DNA of 64,000 bases from Mesostigma viride (Eukaryota > Streptophyta > Mesostigmatophyceae > Mesostigmatales > Mesostigmataceae): NCBI GenBank assembly GCA_009746045.1, contig RPFO01000027.1, positions 1,870,202 to 1,934,201 on the forward strand. Direction: 5' to 3'. The notes beneath the pieces were generated by a model. That model worked only from the letters and a program-made list of their open reading frames with translations, was not told where the DNA came from and searched no databases. Within the stretch, counting starts at the first letter, position 1. Every line of letters starts with the position of its first letter. This document shows, piece after piece, positions 42,045-52,261 of this stretch. A program made the position numbers and the translations under genes.

Positions 42045-42425
42045 CCAGATGCCGGCCCCGCGGCGCAACGCCAAGAGCGCAACCCACACGCCGCCCCGCA
42101 AGGCGTGGCCTATTTTGACATTGAGGCCATCATTGCGGAGGTGCGCAAGCCGCCTCCAAGGAGCCACCTGGACTGTTTGCACCCATCCATCCATCCATCG
42201 GGGTTAATGCTCCGTGACTCCCCAACGGGAGCACGAGTCTAATTAATTAATTAATTAATTCATTAATTAATTAATTAAGGAGCCACCTGAATTGACAGAT
42301 GACGAGCTCCTTGCAAGAATGCTGCGCGACGGCCATGACCATGCACGGCCGAAGAGCCAGCCTGACATCCTGCTATCAGATGGCTCAACATCAGAAATGT
42401 CGCTGTATGAGCGAAATTTCATGTA
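42045..42425 (+). pseudogene. Possible decayed host ORF interrupted by a LINE tail
   Basis: Flanking the 42171-42276 insertion are coding-like stretches: VAYFDIEAIIAEVRKPPP before it, and KEPPELTDDELLARMLRDGHDHARPKSQPDILLSDG ending NFMYL-stop near 42432 after it. The two are not in one frame without an additional shift. I do not recognise the protein. It may be a degraded gene or part of another mobile element. Confidence 0.3.
42171..42276 (+). mobile_element. LINE tail-only insertion (106 bp)
   Basis: Contains only the (CCAT)n, stem-loop and (AATT)n end of the LINE type seen at 26604-26690. It is flanked by a perfect 13-bp TSD, AAGGAGCCACCTG, at 42158-42170 and 42277-42289. An extreme 5' truncation. 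Confidence 0.88.
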
Positions 42426-42458
42426 TCTGTGACATGCCCATTTTCTTCAGTGATTTAT

Positions 42459-42509
42459 CAAGGAGACAACCAGCGCAGGCCAGAAATCGGGAGAATCCGG
42501 ACCATGATC
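42459..42509 (-). mobile_element. Short 3'-anchored retroinsertion, 51 bp
   Basis: Same family as 41667-41829. Flanked by CAGTGATTTAT at 42448-42458 and about 42510-42520. Confidence 0.7.
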
Positions 42510-42520
42510 AGTGATTTATG

Positions 42521-43195
42521 ATGACTTTTGGGGAAAATGTGAAATTTCAAGGTTTCAGAACTGGATTGAGACAATGGATACAAAATTTTTAACAAATTGA
42601 ATCGCAAGGTCCAGTGTTGATTGCTGAAACTGTTAGGCACTTTATTGAATAGAATAATGGACAGCTAAAGCTACCACCTCAACCGCTTGCATCCTCACTC
42701 ATTCCCATAGCTGAGATAAAAATCCAGGCATATCCTTGCGGCACCATGTGCTAACCCAGGTCTAAGCAGAGCCGAGTCAGCCCACCTGGTCGTCGCACAG
42801 CTACCAGCCGGCAGATATCTGGCAAGACCCTACTGCCCGTTCACATGACCCCTAATTTCCGACCCACCACCACTTGACCAGAAAAAATGCGGTGGCACAC
42901 CATGGGGCCATGTGCATGTGCCATATGCCCTGCAGGGCAGGCTGCTTCATCACGCTGTGGGTGCCCAAGCCCCCCCTGGGCCAGATGCGGCAACCAGATC
43001 AAAAGGGGGGTCTTAACATTTTAACCTATACAGCGAGCCCCCCCTGCCTCTTGACTGTGTGCACCCGGTATAGCACCTGCTCACAGCCAAGTTTGAAGTA
43101 CATAAGTGACCCAGGTCTCCTTTTATACATGAGTCCTTGCATGGAACAGCCTATTTATTCAGTATTAGGCATTTCCACATAATAATTCCCTATTT
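42521..43195. other. Unassigned region downstream of the Prx5-Grx gene
   Basis: Contains the presumed 3' UTR and terminator of the minus-strand gene that stops at 43200. No other coding region is recognised. Confidence 0.4.
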
Positions 43196-43199
43196 ACTT

Positions 43200-46100
43200 T
43201 CAGGCATAGTGCTTCTCCAGCTCAGTGAAACCGCCAATGTGCTTCCCGTTGATGAACACCTGAGGGGTGGTCTTGGCGCCTGACGCCGCGCGCATACCGC
43301 GCAGGGTCACGCCACCTGGCGCCAGCTCGACCTCCTCCCAGCTCTCGCCCTTGGACTTGAGCAGGTCACGCGCCTTGCGGCAGAAGTCACAGCCGACCTG
43401 TGGTGGGGGCAACCAAAACAGAGAGACATCCAGAGTAGACCGCCAAGTATGAAAGAATTAAGTGGTTGGATGAGAACCCCTTGCGGCAAAGTTACAGAAT
43501 ATCTTGCGGCAGATGTCACAGCAAGCATGGGGGGGGGAGGGCAAGGGACGTAAAACACAATTAAAATACAATCAAATGTAAAATGAATAATGTCGTGGGA
43601 AAGGGGCGCAACCATCAGCTGGCCCTGGGGGAGAACCAAACGCAAGGGGCATAGCCAGGGCAGTGACAGGACGAGTGAGTGCTAGCACAGCACCGTTGGA
43701 CAGGCAATAGAGAGGCACGTTTAACTGAAGCCGTGTTTCTTGACGCAGCCAGGGAGCCCCGTAACTGTGACTAGTACAAGACTTCATACCCTAACAAGCG
43801 GGACTGCGTGACTACTTAATTACATTTAAACGTTGTTATCCTACCCTTTGATGAATTGATTATCCATCCCCCGCCCCTACCTTGGGGGAACATGACGTGA
43901 TGTCATTGGGCACGGGGTGGTGGAATGTGGCTTCACCACACATACGCCTTGACAAACAGGCAGCTACACCTAGTATGAGGCCGCCAGCGCCCCTACCTTG
44001 GTGAACATGATGATGTCATTGGGCTTGGCGGCGTCAGGCTTCAGGTAGTTGAGCATGGTGTCGGCGTCAGAGACCTTGAAAGGATCACCGGGCTCCTGGG
44101 GCTCAACAAACATCTGCGGGCCGGTTTTAGAGGGACAGCAAGGAAAGGAACCCAGTTTAAGACAAATTTTGAGACATTACAAATAACTTTGGCTAGGGCT
44201 TGTTAATCTCGATGAAAATTCCCTGTGGGGGTGGGAGGTTCGGGGCGGGGAGGTAGGTGAGGAATGATTACAGTGTTAAAAAAGTAAAGCAGACATTTAA
44301 AAACATCAGACACGGCTCTCTTAAACCAATGGGCATCTCCGCGTGTAACGCAGGCATCGATCGAGTGGAAGGAAAGAAAAAAGGCAGTGACTTGGCCTTA
44401 ATTAACTCAAGGAAAAGGCTACGAGGGCAAGGGCGATGAAAATAAGAAGACAGTGAAGCCCATGAAGATATCTATATCTTTAGAATATGAGATATATAGA
44501 TATCATTAATTATGATATATCTATAGAATATGTATAGAATTGAGATCATTAGGCCGGTACAAAGAAGAGGGACGAGGACGTCTGCACGTAGGCGATCGAG
44601 CTGAATGAGCACTTGCCATAGATTCAGAACAAAACCATCTCCCACAGGAAAAACACCATGTAGGCATTGAACAGGTGGTCACTGTACTGCCAGCACACAC
44701 TCGCCAGCGTCACTGTACCTGACAGGTGGTCACTTTCACTCCATACACATCGCGTGGCACAACCCAACCCACCACTCGACGAGTCATCCTTGGTGGGTCA
44801 CTGTACCCTTGGTCACTATAACAAACACAGGAATCAGGGACAGTCACGCACCTTATCGATGGTGCCGTCCTTGACGAGCATCGAGTAACGCCACGAGCGC
44901 TTGCCGAAGCCGATGGCCGACTTGTCCACCAGCTGACCCATCTTCTCCGTAAACTCGCCTGGAGGGTAGGAAGAAATATATGAACCAAGAATGGAGATTG
45001 TTAGATAAGGAAGCGGATCGAGAAGACCACAATATTCATTAGGCTAGTATTTCTGAGAGCAGATATAACGAGGTCCACCACTACTTCGTCCTCTGGGTGA
45101 AATCCCCTGCAACAGGCACGGAGTTGAGTATGAAAACAGATGAGGAGCAAGGCCCCTACAAACCATGGGTGAGTTTCCTGGCCTGGCACATTCTCGGAAA
45201 TCGCACTTGTGCATGCGTTTGTTCTATCACGCCCCTCCCCATTGCTGCCGGTGAGCACCCACACCTGCATGCCATCACTCACACTTGCTCATCATCAACC
45301 ACACTTGCTCGTCATCACCCACACTTGCTCATCATCACCCACACTTACTCATAATCACACTACTTACCTTTTCTCTAGTATCTACCGCATGACCCCTCGA
45401 TCTGCATCACTCCTTAGCCGCAAGTTACATGTACATTGTACAAAGCAGATCCTTGCAAATGATCAAAAGTTTCTGAGCCGGCACGTCACAATACACCACA
45501 TGGCGTGTTCAAGTAGTAGTGTATGTTACATTATTTATATTCTTTATAGAGGGATTCCCCTCACCGTTGCCATCGGCGATGACCCACACATTCTCCGCCC
45601 CCTGGTTCTTCTGCCACTCGTCCATGACAAAGCCATCGTTGACCGACAGGCAGACGATGGTGTCCACACCCAGCTTCCTGAACACGGGCCCCAGCTCGTT
45701 GTAGCGAGGCAGGTGGGTGGACGAACAGGTGGGGGTGAACGCGCCTGGGGGGGAAGGACAGATAGAATGTAGAATCACATGAGTCACACATGGGTAAGCC
45801 CTAACATAGAATCAAAATCACATGAAACAGTCCTTGAGACAGTGATCATGTCCTACAGGGAGGGGGAGCGGACGGGCGGGGAGGCAGGAAATTACGGGGG
45901 GCAGGAGGGTAGAAGATACACAAATTTGTGAGATACAGGCACTCAGGTAAAAGGGAGAAGTGTTGGGTTACCAGCAAATTAATTTTCGTGGTTAAGGTAA
46001 GAAGAGAAGAAGAAAACTTATAAACTTTAATACTTCGATTTGGAGGGCATGGATGCAAGCGAGTTTGAGGAGGCGAACGAAGTGCACACGAAGAACCACC

Positions 46101-47596
46101 GACAGGATATAGGTAGTGCCCTTCCAGGAGGGGGGGGGGGGCGGCCATAATGTTGATAACCTGGATTTTCATGCAACTGCATTTGATAGCCAAAGAAGGT
46201 CGAGGGGTGGGGCGATACACAAAAACCGTTTCGGACTCTTCAGACATTATCATCTGCAACCAATCACTTACATTAGACATGCTTAAGGTAGAGAGTGTAG
46301 GATGCAAACAAGCGACACCCCCCACACACCACACCCCCGCAGCGCACGCACTGACTTTTCAGATGCCACTGGCCGCACGCGTCGAATAGAGAGGGGGTTC
46401 GCTGCAATGCTGCATGTAGAGGGGAGATGCCTGCATGCTTGCGGTACCTGCCTGCTTGCCACCTGGCATGGCAGCTCTACACTAGCTGGGCGGGGCAACG
46501 GCCGGGGTTACTAGTACTACCACTTCGCAAGTAAATCAAATCCAAAGGGGGGTGGATTAGGATAATGCTGTACAGCTATACATGATTTTTGATCATGCTG
46601 TACAGCTACACATGATTTTGGCCTGCGCTGCTTGTCTTGTCGTATGTGGGCGGTACCATTCTAGTCAAGCTCTTGCGGCATCACGAATAGCCAGATTTCG
46701 AGTCTCAGTCCAGGTTTCCATTCTTACAGGTGAATCATGCAGTCCTGTCCACCAACCTAAATCTTGCCCAAGGGCTATCCCTTTGGCTGACTCTGGTTGC
46801 AGGCTTGACCCTCCCACCACTGTTGTGACGGCAAAGGGCTCAAACTAAACATGCAACGGATGCCAGCTACCCAAACAACGTGCTGATATCGTGACGAGTA
46901 CATCAGAACATCGAGGCAGCGTCAAGCTCACGTCGCTGAACGATATACAGACCTCAAAAGCCATGTGCTGCATTACATCTAGAACTGCAGCATAGCAGTG
47001 ACCGCTTCTAATCATAACACGGCACCGGTTAACAGCGCGAGATCGGCCAGCACGGTTTCTTCACGTGGCCTGTGCATAGACATTCACATTGTTGAATGAC
47101 AGATATCTACCTCGCCATACAAACAGCCGACGGCACGTGCCGACGGTGCGTACCTGGCAGAGAGAAGACAATGACGGTCTTGCCCTTGAACACATCCTCA
47201 GACTTGATGTGCTTCCAGTCACCGTCTGCATGCCAGCATGCCAGGGTAACATGCCCACTTATTAGTTCTGGCCCCTACAACGAAACAGCAACATGACACC
47301 CCGATGCATCGCTGAACAGTTAGTCACGCCCTACAGTCGCAAGCCACAACGCTCTAGACGAAGGAAAATTTGAAACCATGCAAATGACGAAACTAAATAA
47401 TAAAAATATAAATAAATGATAGTGGCCAATCTTGCCACCACCGAATCGACACATCGGGCACGGCACACACACGATCCTGCAAGAAAAAAGTACGCTAACC
47501 CGTAAAAAAAAGAAAACGGCGTGCGCCAACTGACTTACTCTCACGGTTATGGAACACAACGTCCATTGGGACCTTATCGCCCTCCTTAAGAACCAT
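43200..47596 (-). CDS. Type II peroxiredoxin (Prx5)-glutaredoxin fusion protein
   Basis: Reduces H2O2 and alkyl hydroperoxides; the fused Grx domain would recycle the peroxidatic Cys with glutathione. Minus-strand coding exons: 47596-47539, 47225-47154, 45744-45565, 44958-44852, 44113-43997, 43397-43200; together 732 nt, 243 residues, consistent phases and GT-AG borders. The Prx domain has [16 protein letters not shown] (Cys50), [13 protein letters not shown] and [13 protein letters not shown]. The Grx domain has [13 protein letters not shown] (Cys181/Cys184) and [18 protein letters not shown]. The hybrid is known in some bacteria (e.g. Haemophilus) and some algae. An in-frame LDT precedes the ATG after an acceptor-like CACAG, so an upstream exon with a targeting peptide may exist. 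Confidence 0.92.
45270..45360. repeat. Tandem repeat CACACTTGCTCATCATCAC (Prx5-Grx intron)
   Basis: About four copies of a unit of about 20 bp in the intron between the third and fourth coding exons. Confidence 0.7.
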
Positions 47597-47930
47597 GGTG
47601 TCGAGCTGTGAAGGGAAAACTGGGTGCTAGCTTGCCGAATGCGGGTGTGAGTCTGCGAGGCACGGGTGATGACGATTTTTCACACCTTCAAGACGCTTCG
47701 GCGAGATCCACCCACCACGGGGGCTCTTTCGCCTGTGCGTGGGCCACGCGGCGCGCCGGGCCATGATGCAAGCGTGTACGGAAAAAAATAACGGGGAGGC
47801 AGGCGAACCGGGAGACAGAGCGAACAGGTGGGCACGTGGCCGATGCGGTCGAACAGTCATGAGTCAGCCGCACATGGGAACCCACGTCACTCGGCGTCTC
47901 GGTGTGCTTGCTCTGGAGGATGCAGTTGTA

Positions 47931-48117
47931 CACCCCCCCCCCACGTTTAAGATTCTCAGGTTTAAGATCATGAGCCCCTGGATTTGACCTCTAATAGTAG
48001 TATAATTGTAGTAGAATGTAGTAGAACTTAGTAGAATCGAATCACAGTAGTAAGATTCTTTAAGATCATGAGCCCTGGATTGGTCGGACCCCAATCTGAA
48101 ACGTGGGGGGGGGGGTG
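47931..48117. mobile_element. Small TA-flanked inverted-repeat element (MITE-like)
   Basis: 187 bp with terminal inverted repeats of CAC followed by a C run and ACGTTT, bordered by TA at 47929-47930 and 48118-48119. Inside, TTTAAGATCATGAGCCC-like blocks are repeated. TA duplications fit Tc1/mariner-type mobilisation. It lies upstream of the Prx5-Grx gene. Confidence 0.6.
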
Positions 48118-48292
48118 TACCACGCCGCACATGGGCAGCAAGAGTCTGTTAGTGGCCGAGGGCCGGAATATTTAGTATATCAGAATATATTTAGTACAGA
48201 ATTATTCACTGAATCTTACGATATAATACTAAATATATTCCGGCCCTCTGCCACTACAGACTCTGCTGCCATGATTGTGCGGCGTGGGATTC
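48118..48292. repeat. Long imperfect hairpin
   Basis: Arms at about 48118-48180 and 48225-48290 pair, including AGGGCCGGAATAT against ATATTCCGGCCCT and CACGCCGCAC against GTGCGGCGTG. It directly adjoins two MITE-like elements. Confidence 0.65.
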
Positions 48293-48302
48293 AACAAAAC
48301 TA

Positions 48303-48767
48303 CACCCTCCGCATTGGTAGTTTTAATTCAGTTCAGCCAAAAGGCCCTTCGGAATTAGACATTAGCGTTTTATTGGTTGAAAGTGCTACTGTACCCGCCC
48401 AATTAATTAATTATTAGTTTGTTTGTTTGGTTACCGAACAACCGTTGAACTGGCTGCGAAATTTAATAATTCTTTGTTTGTTGACTTTGTTCTGTAATAA
48501 CCCAGCCGGATGCACTGCTCTTACGGCTAGGAAAAGCACATTTTTCAGCCAGAAATCATATTTCTTTGTTTGTTAGCGAGAAAGCTGCACACGTGACAGT
48601 AAAATAATATTTATTTACACTTTCTTTGTTTGTTTGGTAGCTTCAAAAACTACAGTTCACTACACTCGGGAATTAGTTAATTAAAATTCTTTTGTTTTAT
48701 TTATCGTTTGCAGCTGGTCGGCGCCCAGCCTCATAATTATTTAGTAAAACTACCAATGCGGAGGGTG
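48303..48767. mobile_element. TA-flanked MITE with 22-bp terminal inverted repeats
   Basis: 465 bp bounded by inverted repeats starting CACCCTCCGCATTGG, perfect over 22 bp by eye, with TA at 48301-48302 and 48768-48769. It has no transposase ORF. The interior contains several TTTGTTTG motifs. Confidence 0.8.
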
Positions 48768-49260
48768 TAACTTCTAGAACTTGGTCCAAACTCGGACCAC
48801 GGAATAAACTCAACTCAACTCATCATATGTGTGTGCTGCCGGCTGCGTGGGCCTGAATCAACGACAACAAGGACAACAGCGTTGAAGCCGTTCAAGTACT
48901 TCAGTATCACACCCTGACAATGACTACCAGCCTATGTACCCTTGTTCATCTCTGCTGCTCATGTGCGGCGTGGGACACAACAACAACAACAACCCTTGTT
49001 CATGCCTGCCTGACACTGTGCCGTGCGCGCGCCGGGATCTACTGTAGGCGCGCATGCTCGATGCCGCGCATGCATGCCCCCGACTCCCGAGAGGCCGCTC
49101 GACGCGAGGGGGACGATGCCGCTTGTAGGGTGGGTATGACAGCCAACTTTGGCCAGTCCATACCGGTCGCTGGCGAGGGTCGCTGCAACGGGTGCTCTTT
49201 AACGCAACCCCGCTCCTTCTTGCAGGCGTGCCAGCCTTTTCAAACACTCGTTAGTGCAAA

Positions 49261-51904
49261 ATGCAGGTCCCCGTCCGCGCGTTCGCGCTCCTGCGCTCCG
49301 CAGTTCTGCAGCATGCACGCATCCCGGTCGTCAGCTCCGCCACCAGAATGCAGGCGGCCAACTGGCAAGGCCTGCGGTCCTTTGGGGATGCCGCTCCCGG
49401 CACTTACCTTGATAAGCAGGAGGTGACGGACCGGGTATTGAACGTAGTGAAGAATTTCCCGAAGGTCTCCGGTGACAAGGTAATTTGCGCGTGCACGTGA
49501 ACCGTCGTTTGCACACGCGCACCGGGTGCGCCGCGTGTATTCCATCTAGTCAGCGGCTTTACGTGGCTGCACCATGCAGGTGGCCTGATTTTATACCGGG
49601 CCACGTGCTTCAGACGCGTGAAATTGAAAACCTTTTGGGCTTCGTTTGACCCTTCATATCCCCGCCTCGTGAGTCCCTAGTCACGCAGAATGTCCAAAGT
49701 ACTGCAGGTAGCATGTCCCCCCGTTGCTGATGGCCTGTAATCACTTTCCTGGTCTGAAGAAGTTAGTATTTGGTTTGGCTTACGGTTTAGGACAGCGCGA
49801 TTCTGTGTATATCCGTTGGACTCTGCTGCATAATGTCGTTTAATGTCACCTAGGAGTGACACGTGCGCTCGGCGACGTGTATGACTGGCGTCGTGGCCGA
49901 TTGAACTTAGTTTCAATCCCTTTTAGTCAATATAGACCCCATCCTTTCTTGTTGGTATTGTTAGTAGTCTTAAATGCGCATGGTAACTGTGTCGTGTCCT
50001 CTCGCATGTGCTTTGAAAACGATGAAGTAGCTGTTTCACAAGTGATTAAGCCCCCCTTCAACAGCACCAAGGGTTGGATCCAGTAATGCAATATTTTCCT
50101 GTTAAGTATGGATATGGCTGCCCCTGGCAGGGAGAGGGTCAGGGGGTATATATCATCTTTCAAAACCATTGTAGTCGTATTTTCCTTATCTTTTTGCTCT
50201 TACTTTTTGTTCTTTCGTTACCACACCAGTGTAGTCAGATGGTTCCCGCCTTGTGGATCTTGTTTTCTGTTCTTGCTTGCTCTTACGATAAATTATCGCT
50301 TCATATCAATGATGTAAAATTTCATGTAAACGATTTATCATTTCGCGTCAACAATTTGTCGTTTCGTATCAATAATGTAACGTTCCATATCAACAAGTAA
50401 TAGTGTATGGAAGGAGGCATGGAAAAGATGCATGTTGTTGGTCGCTCGTGCCTGGAGGTTTGTGTCAATATGTGAGTAAATACTCCTAACCTGTGTATAT
50501 ACTATGTGAGTAAATACTCCTAACCTGTGTATATACTATGTGAATAAATACTCCTAACCTGTGTATATACTATGTGAGTAAATACTCCTAACCTGTGTAT
50601 ATACTCTAGGAACACAGGTAGACCCAGTAGGTAGGGGCCTTATAGCCTAGGTCACAAACGGTTGAAGTTCTTTTGTGTGTGTGTGTGTGGTAAGTTGCCC
50701 TTTGTGCATTCTTCTGTTTCCACCCTGTAGCACATTCCAACGGGGGCACGGCTCCATCTTTGTCTATTTAAAACATTGCTGGGGTGTTATTTCATTGACT
50801 TGTTGCCACTTTATGAGTTATCAAGGGAGTGTCTGGTTCTCCATTATTTTCAACATGGCATGGGCATCTTTTTTTTTTTTTTTTTGACTCCCCTGTAACA
50901 GGGGCAACCCCTCCATGCCCCTGCCTGCTTCCCCACCCCCCGCTTCCTGCTCTTTCTATTCCTATTCTCCAAGAGCATTATCGCAAGGCCCCTTGTTCAG
51001 ATAAGCCCTCACCTGAAGGGCTTGCGTGGCTTCCCTTCCCCCTTCCCCCCTCCCCCTTTCCCCTTCCCCCCTCCCCCTTCCCCCTCCCCCTTCCCCCTTC
51101 CCCCTTCCCCCTTCCCCCCAGTTCTGTCAGCCACTTATTTGTTCCCCTTGCTTCAGACAACCCCCCCCCCCCCCCCGGGCTTTCCCGCCTGCCCTTTCAC
51201 AACCCATGACTAGGTGGTCCCCATTCCCCTTCTGACCCCATTGGATCCTCTTCCCCCCATCCCCCACCCCCCCTTCTATTTTTTGTACCGGGTAAACCCG
51301 TCAGAAATAGGCCTGCTTGCCCTCCCCCCTCCTCCCCCCCAGCCCCCCTTGCCGTTGTTGTTCTGTAACTTGTGTGGTGATCGCTCCTCCGCATCCATTC
51401 CATGTAATGGGGCAGCGCCCACCGCTTGTCGGGGGTGTTGACCCGACCCTTGACCCTTGCCCTGCTCTTTTCCTCGCTCCTTTTCTACCGCCTTCACCCC
51501 TGCGTTCCTCTTTGGTGTCACGGCGGCCCCATCTGCCCCTTCCCCCCCCCCCCCCCCCCCCCCAGGGTGAACCGCGGCGCCTACTTGGTGACCGTTCGGA
51601 CCCTTTCTTTCTTGCTTTCCCCCTCCCTTTCTGTCACATGTCTCTTCTCCCCTCCAGGTCTTATCTCTCATCGCGCCGGGGTCGATCGCCCCCATTTCAG
51701 CCCTGGCGCCCTCTTTGTAAATTCTCCCAACCTTTGCTCTTTCCTCCTCTGCTCCTCCCCCTTTCTTCCTTCCCTTTTGATCTACTTTCTGCCTCCTCTG
51801 TTCCCCCCAGGTGAACCCTGGCGCTGACTTTGTGAAAGACCTGACCCTTGCTTTGTTTACTCCTGCGCGCTCTGTACCCACCCTCCCATACACGCGCGTG
51901 CACG

Positions 51905-51988
<84 letters not shown>

Positions 51989-52261
51989 TACCGGGTCAAC
52001 CCCGGCGCCCACTGTGTCAACGGCCTGACCCTTTTGTTCCGTCTACTCCCGCACCCCCCGTACCCACACACACGTGCACACCAGGTCAACCCCGGCGCCC
52101 ACTTTGTCAACGACCTGGGCCTGGACTCGCTGGACACCGTCGAGATGGTGATGGCACTGGAGGAGGAGTTTGCGATCGAGATCCCCGACAGTGAGGCCGA
52201 CAAGATCGTGTCCTGCTCCGACGCCATCGCGTACATCTCGGCGCACCCGCAGGCCAAGTGA
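49261..52261 (+). CDS. Mitochondrial acyl carrier protein
   Basis: Carries acyl intermediates on a phosphopantetheine arm in mitochondrial fatty-acid synthesis and also acts as a complex I subunit. Two exons, 49261-49479 and 52085-52261 (396 nt, 131 residues, phase 0 junction). The N-terminus is Arg-rich without acidic residues ([20 protein letters not shown]), fitting a mitochondrial presequence. [21 protein letters not shown] opens the ACP fold, and [18 protein letters not shown] contains the modified Ser88. It ends with [11 protein letters not shown] and [10 protein letters not shown]. The 2605-bp intron contains a 34-bp tandem repeat, a CA/CG tract and several degenerate copies of the first 40-45 bp of exon 2. 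Confidence 0.93.
50285..50400 (+). repeat. Degenerate 21-bp repeat (ACP intron)
   Basis: About five degenerate 21-bp units translate as a heptad series ([31 protein letters not shown]) and end at a stop codon. It is intronic relative to the ACP gene; I see no evidence of a separate gene. Confidence 0.6.
50468..50606. repeat. 34-bp tandem repeat, four copies (ACP intron)
   Basis: The unit begins TATGTGAGTAAATACTCCTA and is nearly perfect across four copies. Each contains TGTGAGTA, resembling a splice donor. Confidence 0.9.
51020..51125. repeat. C-rich CCCCCTTC repeat tract (ACP intron)
   Basis: Pyrimidine-only tract of CCCCCTTC and related units. Further C runs are at about 51160-51177 and 51543-51563. 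Confidence 0.7.
51289..52040 (+). repeat. Degenerate duplicates of the exon 2 start (ACP intron)
   Basis: Copies of the sequence around the exon 2 acceptor (GTCAACCCCGGCGCCCACTT at 52085) occur at 51995 (GTCAACCCCGGCGCCCACTG), 51811 (GTGAACCCTGGCGCTGACTT) and about 51566 (GTGAACCGCGGCGCCTACTT), with a weaker one at about 51291 (GGTAAACCCG). Similarity extends through ...GTCAACG(A)CCTG, 40-45 bp in all. The 51811 copy keeps a C-rich tract and AG before it, while 51995 has GG instead of AG. Confidence 0.85.
51895..51990. repeat. (CA)n flanked by (CG)n
   Basis: A CA dinucleotide run of about 60 bp with CGCGCG runs on both sides; alternating purine-pyrimidine throughout, so Z-DNA-prone. It separates two of the exon-start duplicates. 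Confidence 0.9.

Noticed and set aside
51811..52194. ORF with a long Thr-His run through the CA tract
   Set aside because: Translation of a CA microsatellite; the real ACP frame is the 52085 exon.
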